Positions 9,327 through 18,543 of a stretch of 64,000 nt of DNA are shown here, in pieces. This DNA comes from Synechococcus sp. CC9616. GTDB lineage: Bacteria; Cyanobacteriota; Cyanobacteriia; PCC-6307; Cyanobiaceae. The position numbers and the translations under genes were made by a program. Each line of letters begins with the position of its first letter. Position 1 is the first letter of the stretch. The DNA lies in assembly GCF_000515235.1 (NCBI RefSeq), contig NZ_KI911558.1, positions 2,557,352-2,621,351 of the forward strand. Direction: 5' to 3'. The notes under the pieces were generated by a model. That model was not told the DNA's origin, ran no database searches, and worked only from the letters and a program-made list of their open reading frames with translations.

Positions 9327-10216
9327 GGGCTGTCCAGACCACAGAGGGCGGGCAGCTTCTCGCATGGCGACGTCGTCAGCTCCAGCGAGGTGGACAGCCA
9401 GTCGATCTCGACTGGCTGCTCGATCTTGCCGGAGGCCTGGCCTGGTCGGATCTGCAAAAACTGCTTGTGGACAGTGAGCGGTCTGTTGCTTTGCGGGTCC
9501 CCCTTTCGCAGCTGGAGGCGATTTGGCAACGTCACCTCAGCGAACAGGTACCACTGCAATATCTGGTGGGTCTCTGTCCATGGAGGGATTTGCTTCTGGA
9601 GGTGAGCGCGGCTGCTCTTATCCCCCGGCAAGAGACGGAACAATTGCTGGATCTCGCCATCAGCCTCTGCGGGGAGGGGGCGGTCAAGCGTTGGGCGGAC
9701 CTTGGCACCGGGTCCGGTGCCATCGCCGTCAGCTTGTCCCGTGCCTATCCAACTGCGGTAGGACATGCCGTTGATGCCAGCGATGCGGCACTGGGTTTGG
9801 CTCGTCGCAACCTGATGCGCCTTTCTCCAGAACACATCTGCCACTTGCACCACGGCCAGTGGTGGGATCCGCTGAAGCCCTGGTGGGGTCGCTTCGATCT
9901 GGTGTTGAGCAACCCCCCGTATATCCCCAACAGCGTCATCGACACCCTTTCCCCAACGGTGCGCGACCAAGAGCCCAGGTTGGCTCTGGATGGAGGTGCG
10001 GATGGCCTGGACTGCATCCGCAGCATTGTTGGTTCGGCCGAAGACGCTCTGGCCCCTGGCGGTTGGTTGCTGCTCGAACATCACCATGACCAAAGCGAGG
10101 CAGTGCTCCAGCTGATGCGGAATGCCGGTCTTGAGCGGCTTTCCGCATCAGCAGATCTTGGAGGCATCCAGCGCTTTGCCATCGGTCAACGTTCATGTCA
10201 GGAGGGATTGGGATGA
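9323..10216 (+). CDS. prmC: Peptide chain release factor N5-glutamine methyltransferase
   Basis: PrmC methylates the GGQ glutamine of release factors using S-adenosylmethionine. The 297-residue product has an N-terminal helical domain (1-90), the SAM-binding loop DLGTGSGAIAVSLS and the active-site NPPYIP in a Rossmann methyltransferase domain. Its start overlaps dprA by 4 bases and its stop overlaps the tsaC start by 4 bases, so dprA-prmC-tsaC forms a tightly coupled operon. Confidence 0.95.
   Translation: MRAVQTTEGGQLLAWRRRQLQRGGQPVDLDWLLDLAGGLAWSDLQKLLVDSERSVALRVPLSQLEAIWQRHLSEQVPLQYLVGLCPWRDLLLEVSAAALIPRQETEQLLDLAISLCGEGAVKRWADLGTGSGAIAVSLSRAYPTAVGHAVDASDAALGLARRNLMRLSPEHICHLHHGQWWDPLKPWWGRFDLVLSNPPYIPNSVIDTLSPTVRDQEPRLALDGGADGLDCIRSIVGSAEDALAPGGWLLLEHHHDQSEAVLQLMRNAGLERLSASADLGGIQRFAIGQRSCQEGLG
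10200..10206 (+). promoter_or_regulatory. Ribosome binding site for tsaC
   Basis: AGGAGGG lies inside the end of prmC, 6 bases before the ATG at 10213. It decides the tsaC start in favour of 10213 over the in-frame ATG at 10195, which lies upstream of it. Confidence 0.7.
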
Positions 10217-10806
10217 CACCATCCCCCCCAGTGCTGGATGCTGTTTCGCTGGCGTCGCTGCTTCGGAACGGACAAGCTGCCGCGATTCCAACCGACACGG
10301 TTGTAGGCCTGGCCGTGCGGCCGGAACATTCACGTCAGATCTGGTTGTTGAAGCGGCGTCCTGCCGACAAGCCCTTGATCCTGATGGGAGGTGATGTGGA
10401 TGTCTTGCTCGAGGGTGTGGAGGAGTGTTGTCATGTCGACGCAAGGTCGCTGGCCGAGCGCTTTTGGCCCGGGGCCCTCACGCTCGTACTGCCTGCCAGG
10501 GGTCCCATCGTCGACCTGTTGAATCCAGGGGGCTGCAGCCTGGGCATCAGGATTCCCGCTTGTCCGCCCACCTGCGCTCTGCTGAAGACCGTTGGTCCGC
10601 TCGCCACCAGCAGTGCCAACCTCTCCGGCCAGCCGGCCGCAGGATCAGCGAAGGAGGCAGCTTTGATGTTTCCGGCCCTTCCGCAACTGGGTCCTCAGCC
10701 CTGGCCAAAGCCGTCCGGTCTGGCCAGCACGGTGGCGCAATGGTGTGGATCAGGTTCCTGGCAGGTCTTACGGCAGGGTGCTGTGATGCTTCCAGAACGG
10801 TTCTGA
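10213..10806 (+). CDS. tsaC: L-threonylcarbamoyladenylate synthase (Sua5/YrdC/TsaC family)
   Basis: The enzyme makes threonylcarbamoyl-AMP from threonine, bicarbonate and ATP, the first step of t6A37 tRNA modification. The 197-residue product has PTDTVVGLAVRP near the N-terminus, KRRPADKPLILM and the conserved TSSANLSGQPA. The start at 10213 follows a strong Shine-Dalgarno site and gives an ATGA overlap with prmC. An upstream in-frame ATG (10195) would add six residues. The length fits TsaC-type proteins without a Sua5 extension. Confidence 0.9.
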   Translation: MTPSPPVLDAVSLASLLRNGQAAAIPTDTVVGLAVRPEHSRQIWLLKRRPADKPLILMGGDVDVLLEGVEECCHVDARSLAERFWPGALTLVLPARGPIVDLLNPGGCSLGIRIPACPPTCALLKTVGPLATSSANLSGQPAAGSAKEAALMFPALPQLGPQPWPKPSGLASTVAQWCGSGSWQVLRQGAVMLPERF

Positions 10807-10809
10807 AGC

Positions 10810-10983
10810 GTGATCACCCTTATCGGTCTCTGTCTTCTCTTTATGACCCTTCTTCACTGGATCGTTAAACCACTGGAGATGTTGCTCACTCCGTTTCTGG
10901 AGCTGCAGCACATCGGTGTGGCTGGCCTTCTGCTCCTGGCATGGATCTTCGCCACCTCAACGGGGGAGAGATCTGGTGTCTGA
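10810..10983 (+). CDS. Small hydrophobic protein, unknown function
   Basis: This 57-residue frame begins at a GTG three bases after the tsaC stop. The product has two hydrophobic stretches (about 3-20, LIGLCLLFMTLLHWIV, and 36-49, VAGLLLLAWIFAT) and would be a small membrane protein. Close spacing suggests it is a fourth member of the dprA-prmC-tsaC operon. No family is recognised; the start could also be an internal ATG. Confidence 0.55.
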   Translation: MITLIGLCLLFMTLLHWIVKPLEMLLTPFLELQHIGVAGLLLLAWIFATSTGERSGV

Positions 10984-10990
10984 TTCATCA

Positions 10991-11062
10991 AGCCGGCTAA
11001 CGGATTTGAACCGATGACCTTCGCTTTACAAAAGCGCTGCTCTACCGCTGAGCTAAGCCGGC
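10991..11062 (-). tRNA. trnT-UGU: tRNA-Thr (anticodon TGT)
   Basis: This 72-nt cloverleaf has a 7-bp acceptor stem (GCCGGCT with AGCCGGC), a D arm containing AGCTCAGCGGTAGAGC, anticodon loop TTTGTAA giving TGT, and T arm GTTCAAATC. CCA is not encoded. The 5' end overlaps the last 10 bases of the upstream LuxR-type gene on the same strand. Confidence 0.95.
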
Positions 11063-11262
11063 GTTGAACGCATCGTAAGCATCCACAGCGCCAGCTCCAC
11101 CCTGTTTTTGCAGCCTGTCTTGGCCAGGGCTCTGCTGATGTGAGTCTCCACCGTGCGATGGCTTATTACCAGTCGAGTCGCGATCGAACGGTTGGTCAAA
11201 CCTTCCAGCAGAAGTGCGCTGACACGTTCCTCAGCCGCCGTGAGTGGAAAACTTGAAGGCAT
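11053..11262 (-). CDS. Small LuxR/GerE-type helix-turn-helix protein
   Basis: This 69-residue protein is almost only a GerE/LuxR DNA-binding domain: FPLTAAEERVSALLLEG, then a helix-turn-helix (NRSIATRLVISHRTVETHI) and a final helix. There is no receiver or ligand-binding domain. I chose ATG 11262 because longer starts would run into minE. The TAG stop lies inside the 5' end of tRNA-Thr, so this mRNA must either be cut by tRNA processing or be read through the tRNA. It lies 31 bases after minE. The target genes are unknown. Confidence 0.75.
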   Translation of the reverse strand: MPSSFPLTAAEERVSALLLEGLTNRSIATRLVISHRTVETHISRALAKTGCKNRVELALWMLTMRSTPA

Positions 11263-11293
11263 CTCTGAACATCGACTGCTCAGAGTGTTCCCC

Positions 11294-11566
11294 TTAGGAG
11301 GAGCTGCCGATCGTTCGGCGAATCGGAAGGTTGGCGACAAGAGCTGTCACCCGGTCCTCAGTTTCCAGGCTCACGTCCCCTTCCTGAACGTCGATCTCCA
11401 CATAGCGGGCGACCACCTCAAGAATCTCCTTCCTCATCTGCTCCAGCAGTTCGGGGTTGAGATCACTTCGGTCGTGAGCCAGCACCAGCTGGAGGCGCTC
11501 CTTGGCAGTGCTGGCACTGCTGGGCTGGCGGCCGAGCACTTTGTCGATCAGATCCTTCAACGTCAT
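11294..11566 (-). CDS. minE: Cell division topological specificity factor MinE
   Basis: MinE drives MinCD away from midcell so that FtsZ assembles there. The 90-residue product begins [14 protein letters not shown] and has the MinD-activating region with [14 protein letters not shown] (about 20-35) and a C-terminal dimerisation domain. The start lies 4 bases after the minD stop, in the conserved order minC-minD-minE on the minus strand. Confidence 0.96.
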   Translation of the reverse strand: MTLKDLIDKVLGRQPSSASTAKERLQLVLAHDRSDLNPELLEQMRKEILEVVARYVEIDVQEGDVSLETEDRVTALVANLPIRRTIGSSS

Positions 11567-11570
11567 CGGT

Positions 11571-12383
11571 TCAGAAGATCTTGGTTTGCATCAGCTGGCG
11601 CACCTTGGCACGCAGTCCACGACGGGCTTTGGCCGGATCCATGAGTGGGATGTCTTCCCCCTGAAGCCGCCTGGCAACGTTGTTGTAGGCCTGCGCAGCC
11701 GGTGATGAGCTACCCCCAAGTGTGAGAGGTTCCCCCCGGTTGGTGCTCACGATCACCTGCTCATCTTCAAACACCAGGCCCAGAAGAGGCAGCGCGAGGA
11801 TGTCCGTGACGTCGTCCACGGAGAGCATCTCCTGAGTGGACATCATCTTGGGCCGAACGCGGTTGAGCACCAGCTGAACCGGGGTGACCCCTTGCGTGTT
11901 CAGCAAGCCGATCACACGGTCAGCGTCTCGGACAGCAGCCACCTCCGGCGTTGTGACAACCACGGCTTCTTTGGCTGCGGAGGCTGCGTTCTTGAAGCCA
12001 TCCTCAATTCCTGCCGGGCAGTCGATCAGCACGTAGTCGAATTTCGACTCAAGAAGCGAGACGATCGCTTGCATGTCCTTGGGTGTCAGCCACTCGAGCA
12101 TGCGGGGGTTTCCAGCTGGCAGGAGAGCGAGATTCGGCTCCTGTTTGTGCTTCACGAGAGCTTGTTCGAGTCGGCAGGATTCAGCCAGGACCTCCTGAGC
12201 TGTGTAGACGATTCGATTCTCGAGACCAAGCAAGAGATCGAGGTTGCGAAGGCCGAAGTCGGCATCAAGAACCACCGTGCTGCAGCCGAGTCGCGCCAGA
12301 GCGATGCCGAGATTGGCTGTGGTGGTGGTTTTGCCGACGCCGCCCTTGCCGGAACAGATCAGGATTGTTCGGGACGTCGACAA
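11571..12383 (-). CDS. minD: Septum site-determining ATPase MinD
   Basis: MinD is a membrane-associated ParA-type ATPase that recruits MinC. The 270-residue product has the deviant Walker [16 protein letters not shown] at about 12-26, [10 protein letters not shown] (switch I) and [12 protein letters not shown] (Walker B). The C-terminus [16 protein letters not shown] fits the amphipathic membrane-targeting helix. The start codon is TTG (12383); the upstream GAGGTGAGA could serve as ribosome site. It lies between minC and minE. Confidence 0.97.
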   Translation of the reverse strand: MSTSRTILICSGKGGVGKTTTTANLGIALARLGCSTVVLDADFGLRNLDLLLGLENRIVYTAQEVLAESCRLEQALVKHKQEPNLALLPAGNPRMLEWLTPKDMQAIVSLLESKFDYVLIDCPAGIEDGFKNAASAAKEAVVVTTPEVAAVRDADRVIGLLNTQGVTPVQLVLNRVRPKMMSTQEMLSVDDVTDILALPLLGLVFEDEQVIVSTNRGEPLTLGGSSSPAAQAYNNVARRLQGEDIPLMDPAKARRGLRAKVRQLMQTKIF

Positions 12384-12464
12384 CGGAGTCTCACCTCGGT
12401 CTGGCCAGAATAATCAGACCCTTTCCACTGACAAGCACGGAGATAGCCGTCTCGAATGCCGTAC

Positions 12465-13106
12465 TCAGTGGTCGCAGAGTCGATCAGCCGGTGCCGGCTC
12501 GATCACGATGGCATCACCTTCGAGGCGGGCTTGTTCCGCCAATCCCACCTGGGGAAGGTCGTTCGGCCCTCGGGCGACGACATCAGCAATGCGCAGCTGG
12601 AGTGGGCGCAGCTGGAGCGCAACAATTCTTGCCTTGCGGTCGCCTTCCCTGCCGGCATGGGCAACCCCCCTAAGGCGACCCCACACCATCACATGCCCTG
12701 TGGCGGAGATCGTGGCGCCAGGATTCACATCTCCCAGCACCATCACATTGCCATCACTCTGCACGTGATCCCCGGATCGCAGGGTGCCTTGATGAAACAG
12801 CAGCCCCTGGGGCAACGCGCCCTCGTTATTCCGTGTCGTCGGGGGCAGAGACGACACACTGTTCAACCGGGCCGGCAACCCCAGGGCATTGGCGCTGACG
12901 ACAGTCTCCGGAACCAGGCCCGAGAGCAGTTCCAGGCTGATCCCATGGTCGGACAGGGCCGTGAGAAGACGTTGAACATCACTGCAGGTCAGCCGCCAGT
13001 CACCACAGTCGATGTGAATTGTTCCCGATTCGAGGTTCTGCAACAGTCCTGGCAGGGCGTCGAGCCAGTGCTGAACGTGCCGATCAGGCAGTCGGAGGAT
13101 CTGCAT
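12465..13106 (-). CDS. minC: Septum site-determining protein MinC
   Basis: MinC is the FtsZ-assembly inhibitor. The 213-residue product has an N-terminal inhibitory domain (about 1-95) and a C-terminal right-handed beta-helix (about 105-205) recognisable from GTLRSGDHVQSDGNVMVLGDV, cited here only by its start GTLRSGDHV and end VLGDV. I use the ATG at 13106; a TTG at 13118 would add four residues. It lies 81 bases upstream of minD and directly after the HD-hydrolase gene. Confidence 0.93.
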   Translation of the reverse strand: MQILRLPDRHVQHWLDALPGLLQNLESGTIHIDCGDWRLTCSDVQRLLTALSDHGISLELLSGLVPETVVSANALGLPARLNSVSSLPPTTRNNEGALPQGLLFHQGTLRSGDHVQSDGNVMVLGDVNPGATISATGHVMVWGRLRGVAHAGREGDRKARIVALQLRPLQLRIADVVARGPNDLPQVGLAEQARLEGDAIVIEPAPADRLCDH

Positions 13107-13138
13107 CGGCCTCGTCAACAGTGCACTCCATTGAAGGG

Positions 13139-14389
13139 TCAGAGACCCTCACGGTCCATTGCAAGCAGCAGGTCCCCATGGATCTCGCCGGGATGAATCA
13201 GCCATGAGGTTTCCGCTGGCGTCACAAGACTGCTCACGAGGGGTGAGACTTTCTCTAAGGCCAGGAGATGGCGGCCATCCCAAATTCTGAGGCCACCGCG
13301 ATAGGGGTGGTAGCCCCTCAGTTCTTGATGCCGCAGGCCGCAGCAGAGGGTTGCGTCGTAACCGATGGTCTCGGCCAGCCGGCTGGCGATGGCCAGAGCT
13401 GCGAGCTGTTTTTCGCGACTGAGGTGCTCCACGGCGATGGCTTTCAACAGGCGGCGATCCAGGAAGCGGCTGCAGAGATCAGCCAGTGGTTCCGGCCCCT
13501 CCTCCTGCCAGCGTTGGAGGTGATAGCCCGTGCGCAAATCATCGTTGGCCAGAAAGACGTTCAACGTCATCTCAGCTGGCGCCCAAAGCCACTGATGCAT
13601 GACGTCATCCGTCCAGACCTGTCCCGGTCCGAGATTGCGGGCCGTCTGCACCAGGCGTTCAAGGAGCCAGTTGCACACCACGTTGAGTCGGTGGTTGTAG
13701 ACGCTCCGATACATCAGGTTGCGCACGACCAGGTAATGCTCCACGGCCATCAGACCTTTGGGGTGAATGGCCAGATCGCCGTCGGGCGCCAGGGTGATGC
13801 CGGCAAGGATCCGGTCGAGGTCCAGCTGCCCGTAGCGAGTCCCGGTGCTGTAGCTGTCCCGAACCAGGTAATCGAGTCGGTCACAGTCCAACTGGCTGCT
13901 CACCAGCCTCTTGATCACTGGGCGATCGGTCAGTCCGTGCTCGAGCAGATCCGCGACGCGATCTGCCGTTCCTTCGGCGTAGTCCTCCAGAGGGTCCCGA
14001 ATGCTTGGCTGCTCACGGATCACCCGGGCTGACCAGGCTTCATGGTGATAGCCGAACATGTCCTCCCCGGTATGGCTGAGAGGGCCATGGCCGATGTCAT
14101 GGAGCAGGGCCGCGGCGTAAAGAATCCCTCGGTGTTGCGCCAGGTCAGGATCACCGCTGTGCAGGTGCCGGAAGGCACGCCTGGCGAGATGGAACACCCC
14201 CAGGGAATGGGTGAAGCGACTGGATTCGGCTCCATGAAAGGTGAGGAAGGCTGGGCCGAGTTGACGGATTCGCCGCAGTCGTTGGAAGGCGGCTGAATCC
14301 ACGAGGGCAATCACCATGCACTCCGCCGGGTCCTCGGCGTTCATGCCGATTCCGCCGTGGAGTGGATCGTGATACGTGCGCTGGCTCAT
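13139..14389 (-). CDS. HD-superfamily phosphohydrolase
   Basis: This is a 416-residue HD-domain protein of the dNTPase/SAMHD1-like type. The N-terminus (DPLHGGI, then RLRRIRQLGPAFLTFHGAE split across about 35-55) and the metal motif LLHDIGHGPLSH (about 93-104) are typical. It probably hydrolyses a (deoxy)nucleotide phosphate, but no substrate can be assigned. Its start overlaps the carboxyl-terminal protease stop by 4 bases (ATGA), and minC follows 32 bases downstream. Confidence 0.88.
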   Translation of the reverse strand: MSQRTYHDPLHGGIGMNAEDPAECMVIALVDSAAFQRLRRIRQLGPAFLTFHGAESSRFTHSLGVFHLARRAFRHLHSGDPDLAQHRGILYAAALLHDIGHGPLSHTGEDMFGYHHEAWSARVIREQPSIRDPLEDYAEGTADRVADLLEHGLTDRPVIKRLVSSQLDCDRLDYLVRDSYSTGTRYGQLDLDRILAGITLAPDGDLAIHPKGLMAVEHYLVVRNLMYRSVYNHRLNVVCNWLLERLVQTARNLGPGQVWTDDVMHQWLWAPAEMTLNVFLANDDLRTGYHLQRWQEEGPEPLADLCSRFLDRRLLKAIAVEHLSREKQLAALAIASRLAETIGYDATLCCGLRHQELRGYHPYRGGLRIWDGRHLLALEKVSPLVSSLVTPAETSWLIHPGEIHGDLLLAMDREGL

Positions 14390-15684
14390 GCCTCGCTGGT
14401 GTTTTGCTCCGTCTCCAGCAGCGACTCCATCTCCAGCTGCGAACCCATCCAGTTCATGGCTTCCGTGATCCAGCGATCGCCCTCGGCTCCTGGGTTGAGT
14501 GGCTCTGGTCCATCGAGAATGCGCTCCGGCTCAATTCCCTCGCCCTGGATATCCCGGCCACTGGGTGTGACATACCCAGCCACAGTGACGGCAAGACCAC
14601 TGCCATCGCTGAGGTTTGTCAGGGTCTGGATCAGCCCTTTCCCAAAGGTGCGGCTGCCCATCAGCGACGAGCGATCGTTGTCCTGAAGGGCACCAGCAAG
14701 GATTTCACTGGCGCTTGCTGTCCCACCGTTGACAAGGGTCAGCATCGGACCGTCGAAAACAGTTCCGACGTTGGCTCGGATGGTGTCGTTGATGCCCTCC
14801 CGATCACGGGTTTCGACGATCGCCGCACCACTCAGGAAGTCATCGGCCACCGCCAGCCCTGAGCTGACAAGCCCACCGGAATTGTTGCGGAGATCTAGGA
14901 CGAGCCCCTCGACGTCTTTTGCCTGAAGCTCCTGGAGAGCTTCCAGGACCTGCTCTGGAACCCCTTCGGTGAATTGGGTGATCCGGATGTAACCCAGTGT
15001 GTGCGAGTCATTGCGCAAGCGTCTCGTGCGGACCGGTCGCAGATCGACATGGCGGCGTTCGAGATCAAGCTCCCGTTCCAGTCCATCGGCTCCCTGGATC
15101 GTCAGCACGACCTGTGTGCCGACATCACCGCGCAGGGCCTCAGCTGTTCCCTCAAGGCCCAACGGTTCCACCGATTGGTGGTCCACCGCAAGGATCTTGG
15201 TCCCGCTGCTCATATCCGCGTCGGCTGCCGGTGAGCCATCGAGGGCGGAAATCACAACCACCTCCCCTGTCTCCTCTCCAGGACCCAGCTGCAAGCCAAC
15301 CCCGCTGAGGTTGCCGCTGGTGCTGTCCTTCAGCGCTGCGTAGTCCTCAGGTCTGAGCAGGCGTGTGTATGGGTCGTCCAGGACGGCGAGCATCGTTTCA
15401 ATGGCTCCGTAGGCGTCATCACTGCTGACGATCGTTTTCTCGAGAGCTTTCTGTCGTTGTCGCCGCCAGCGCACGCGATCCAGTTGCTCCGGATCGAAAT
15501 ACCCCTGGTTGACCAAACGCCAACTGTCGACCACAAGTTGCTGGGCATCGCTGAGGGCGTCGACGGACTGGACCCCAGGCGTGAGGCTGACGATCAGAAG
15601 CAATGTGATCGCAACGAGCGTTCGGCCAGCCGCACACCCCAGGCGGCGCAGTGGATTTGAATATTCGTTAATAAACGGATACAT
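14386..15684 (-). CDS. ctpA: Carboxyl-terminal processing protease (S41 family)
   Basis: This is an exported serine protease of the tail-specific/CtpA group; cyanobacterial CtpA trims the D1 precursor. The 432 residues have an N-terminal hydrophobic export segment (about 20-40), a PDZ domain (about 115-200) and the S41 core with the catalytic GTASASEIL serine and lysine in FGKGLIQTL. A strong AGGAGG lies 6 bases before the start (15691-15696). Cyanobacteria have several paralogues, so CtpA rather than CtpB/C is only likely. It is divergent from petB. Confidence 0.85.
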   Translation of the reverse strand: MYPFINEYSNPLRRLGCAAGRTLVAITLLLIVSLTPGVQSVDALSDAQQLVVDSWRLVNQGYFDPEQLDRVRWRRQRQKALEKTIVSSDDAYGAIETMLAVLDDPYTRLLRPEDYAALKDSTSGNLSGVGLQLGPGEETGEVVVISALDGSPAADADMSSGTKILAVDHQSVEPLGLEGTAEALRGDVGTQVVLTIQGADGLERELDLERRHVDLRPVRTRRLRNDSHTLGYIRITQFTEGVPEQVLEALQELQAKDVEGLVLDLRNNSGGLVSSGLAVADDFLSGAAIVETRDREGINDTIRANVGTVFDGPMLTLVNGGTASASEILAGALQDNDRSSLMGSRTFGKGLIQTLTNLSDGSGLAVTVAGYVTPSGRDIQGEGIEPERILDGPEPLNPGAEGDRWITEAMNWMGSQLEMESLLETEQNTSEA

Positions 15685-15751
15685 AGCGTTCCTCCTGGCG
15701 CGGTGTCAGAAACGTGCTCAGTAGACTTTCGCAACTCGAGCCCGCTTGTGC

Positions 15752-16408
15752 ATGGCGAACTCATCTCCGGTTTACGACTGGTTTCAGGAACGTCTTGAAA
15801 TTCAAGACATTGCTGACGACATCAGCTCCAAATACGTGCCCCCCCACGTCAACATTTTCTATTGCTTGGGAGGAATCACGCTTGTTTGCTTCCTGATCCA
15901 GTTCGCGACCGGGTTCGCGATGACCTTCTACTACAAACCGACGGTGGCTGAGGCCTACACGTCGGTTCAGTACCTGATGACCGATGTCAGCTTCGGCTGG
16001 CTGATCCGTTCTGTGCACCGCTGGAGTGCATCGATGATGGTGTTGATGCTGATCCTGCATGTGTTCAGGGTCTATCTCACGGGTGGTTTCAAGCGTCCGC
16101 GTGAGCTCACCTGGGTAACAGGCGTCACCATGGCCGTGATCACGGTTTCTTTCGGGGTGACCGGTTATTCCCTCCCCTGGGACCAGGTTGGCTATTGGGC
16201 TGTGAAAATCGTGTCTGGAGTCCCCGCCGCCATCCCTGTTGTCGGCGATTTCATGGTTGAACTCCTTCGTGGTGGTGAAAGCGTTGGACAGTCCACCCTC
16301 ACTCGCTTCTACAGCCTCCACACCTTCGTGATGCCTTGGTTGCTCGCGGTGTTCATGCTCATGCACTTCCTGATGATCCGGAAGCAAGGCATTTCTGGCC
16401 CGTTGTGA
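15752..16408 (+). CDS. petB: Cytochrome b6
   Basis: This is the haem-carrying core subunit of the cytochrome b6f complex, linking the plastoquinone pool to plastocyanin/cytochrome c6. The 218-residue product begins [18 protein letters not shown] and has four membrane spans with the bis-histidine haem ligands (SVHRWSAS and [11 protein letters not shown] in span [13 protein letters not shown] in span IV) and the covalent-haem cysteine region YCLGG. The true start is ATG 15752, not the in-frame TTG six bases earlier. petD follows 38 bases downstream. Confidence 0.98.
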   Translation: MANSSPVYDWFQERLEIQDIADDISSKYVPPHVNIFYCLGGITLVCFLIQFATGFAMTFYYKPTVAEAYTSVQYLMTDVSFGWLIRSVHRWSASMMVLMLILHVFRVYLTGGFKRPRELTWVTGVTMAVITVSFGVTGYSLPWDQVGYWAVKIVSGVPAAIPVVGDFMVELLRGGESVGQSTLTRFYSLHTFVMPWLLAVFMLMHFLMIRKQGISGPL

Positions 16409-16446
16409 TCAGCGCTTCTACTGTTCTTTCAACACCCGATTAACCG

Positions 16447-16929
16447 ATGCACATCCTTAAAAAGCCAGATCTGTCCGATCCCAAGATGCGGGCCAAGCTC
16501 GCCAAGGGCATGGGTCACAACTATTACGGTGAACCCGCTTGGCCTAACGATCTTCTTTACATTTTCCCTGTCGTCATTCTCGGCACGATTGCTTGCATCG
16601 TTGGACTTGCAGTTCTTGATCCGGCCATGCTGGGTGATAAGGCCGATCCCTTTGCAACTCCTCTGGAAATTCTCCCTGAGTGGTACCTCTATCCCGTTTT
16701 CCAGATTCTGAGGGTCGTTCCCAACAAGCTTCTCGGTATTGCTCTGCAGACCCTTGTGCCTCTTGGTTTGATGTTGGTTCCCTTCATCGAAAGCTTCAAC
16801 AAGTTCCAGAATCCGTTCCGTCGTCCTGTCGCCATGGTCGTGTTTCTGTTCGGAACCATCACCACCATTTACCTGGGAATTGGAGCTGCCCTTCCCATCG
16901 ACAAATCTCTAACCCTCGGACTGTTTTGA
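16447..16929 (+). CDS. petD: Cytochrome b6f complex subunit IV
   Basis: This 160-residue protein with three membrane spans corresponds to the C-terminal half of cytochrome b and completes the quinol-oxidation site. The conserved [13 protein letters not shown] includes the PEWY quinol-site motif (about residues 77-80). It forms the usual petB-petD operon and is followed by a terminator. Confidence 0.98.
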   Translation: MHILKKPDLSDPKMRAKLAKGMGHNYYGEPAWPNDLLYIFPVVILGTIACIVGLAVLDPAMLGDKADPFATPLEILPEWYLYPVFQILRVVPNKLLGIALQTLVPLGLMLVPFIESFNKFQNPFRRPVAMVVFLFGTITTIYLGIGAALPIDKSLTLGLF

Positions 16930-16978
16930 TCGCCTAGTTTTCAACGTCTGAAGTTGATCAAATTAAGCTTCCTGCAGA

Positions 16979-17007
16979 CCTTCGGGCTTTGAGTCCGAGG
17001 GTTTTTT
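16979..17007 (+). terminator. Rho-independent terminator after petD
   Basis: A 7-bp stem (16979-16985 with 16995-17001, one G-T pair) with a 9-base loop is followed by six T residues. It sits 50 bases after the petD stop. Confidence 0.8.
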
Positions 17008-17010
17008 ATG

Positions 17011-18474
17011 TCAGATCAATGAATCGCTTCCCGGATCAAGATGCAACATCAGCACATCATCCGGATTGACCCTCAGAAAATGATGCATCAGCAGAAAACC
17101 GACGATCGTCCAGGTTTGATAAGTCCTTGACTGCTGTCCCACCCAGGTGCCTGTTGGCCCATCGAAATATTCGGCCCACTGCTGACGGGGCAATTGGTTG
17201 AGATGGCTCCAGTAGCACTCCTCGATCAATGTGTTCATCTGGCTCATCAGGAGAACATCGGCATTTGGATTCAGCCGTTCATGCAGCAGGACTGAGGCCC
17301 CAAAGAACCAGAGCAGGCTCGGCCAGTGGCCTCCGTTGTGATAACTCCATGGCCAGTTTTTTGGGTCGGAGCCTGTTTTGTTCTGCCATTCAATGTTGTC
17401 CATCGGTGGGTGACAGATCCGCATCGGCATTTCAGCCATGAGGTCGTCGCGGTTGTGTTGAACGAGGCGAAAGAGAGCCCTCTGCTGGGGAGCGGTGAGT
17501 AAACCGAACAGGGAGGCCAAAGAGTTCCCCAGGCTGTAGAAGCGGAAGTCAGGCCGACCAGTTCGCATGTTGCCGATCATGTAACCGCCTCGGTTGTCCA
17601 ACCAGTCCTGAAGCCAGTCGGGAATCACCTGGGGTTGGACGTTGAATTCGTTTTGGTACTGGTTGTCTCCGTACTGTTCCGTCGGTCGTCGCCTCAGCAC
17701 CTGCATGGTCTTACTGGTAACCCAGTAGTGCTTGAGCAGGTACTGGCGCAGGTCGTGCATCCACTGGCGGCTGAGTCTGAGACGCTGATCGAGCAGGGCA
17801 CTGTTCTCCTGGCGGCGATGCAGTTCCATAAGTTCGATGCAACTGCGCAGCGCGGCGAAGAGGAGAACCTCCACTTCCAAAGGCGCCCCCCAGACGTCCA
17901 TCGGGCGATCGATCATGAAGGCGCAGTCCGGCACAAACAGCACCGGAGTGCCTTCAAAGCTGGGGTTCAAGACAAGATCCAGCAGGAGCTGTAAGCCCCG
18001 CTGAACCCGCTGACTGCTGCCGAACGCTTTATCCCCGCTGCGTTTGACGTAGATCCAGCAGAGGATCGGCCACCACAGGCTGGCGTCCACAGAGGTGATC
18101 CGTCCAATGGAGCGTTGGCCATAGTCCGCGATCAGTTCGCCTTCCTCTTCCACGAAGCTGGTTGGGAACACACCTCTCGTCTGAACGGTGGTGCTCTGAA
18201 GATCGAGGCAAACACTGAGAAACTGCTTCACCACCGGGAAGCGGTTCTGCAGAAGCAAATAGATCATGACGGGAACGTTGTCCCGCAGAAAGATTTCGCC
18301 GTAATTGAGGGCTTCGTCGTGGTTGGGATGCTCAAGCGCTGCGACGCTGCCGGCTAACTCGCCTCGGATCGCAACAAGGGTTCGTTCGAAGTGTTCCTTC
18401 GCCTTGTCCACCACCTGGTCTTCCTTGGAACTGGGGCGGAACCTCTGGTTGTGCTGCGTGAACCGTGCCGGCAT
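17011..18474 (-). CDS. Alkaline/neutral invertase, glycoside hydrolase family 100
   Basis: This cytosolic sucrose hydrolase yields glucose and fructose. The 487-residue product fits GH100 size. Conserved blocks include NYGEIFLRDNVPVM near residue 57, SVDASLWWPILCWIY near 130, DRPMDVWGAPLEVEVL near 190 and the C-terminal WPEYF-like block WAEYFDGPTGTWVG. Marine Synechococcus use sucrose as a minor osmolyte, so a role in sucrose turnover is likely. It converges on petD with the terminator between them. Confidence 0.92.
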   Translation of the reverse strand: MPARFTQHNQRFRPSSKEDQVVDKAKEHFERTLVAIRGELAGSVAALEHPNHDEALNYGEIFLRDNVPVMIYLLLQNRFPVVKQFLSVCLDLQSTTVQTRGVFPTSFVEEEGELIADYGQRSIGRITSVDASLWWPILCWIYVKRSGDKAFGSSQRVQRGLQLLLDLVLNPSFEGTPVLFVPDCAFMIDRPMDVWGAPLEVEVLLFAALRSCIELMELHRRQENSALLDQRLRLSRQWMHDLRQYLLKHYWVTSKTMQVLRRRPTEQYGDNQYQNEFNVQPQVIPDWLQDWLDNRGGYMIGNMRTGRPDFRFYSLGNSLASLFGLLTAPQQRALFRLVQHNRDDLMAEMPMRICHPPMDNIEWQNKTGSDPKNWPWSYHNGGHWPSLLWFFGASVLLHERLNPNADVLLMSQMNTLIEECYWSHLNQLPRQQWAEYFDGPTGTWVGQQSRTYQTWTIVGFLLMHHFLRVNPDDVLMLHLDPGSDSLI

Positions 18475-18543
18475 GCACCCCTTCCAAGGCCTGATCTGCC
18501 GAACCTAGTCATGGCAATGGTTTTCGCCAGTGGAAGCAAGTCT

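Noticed and set aside
8505..10093. Long minus-strand frames opposite dprA and prmC (up to 309 codons)
   Set aside because: They are antisense shadows of clear genes in GC-rich DNA; the translations are Gln/Arg/His-rich with no motif.
13268..14032. 254-codon plus-strand frame opposite the HD hydrolase
   Set aside because: The HD gene has full motifs and an ATGA link to its neighbour; the opposite frame is a composition artefact.
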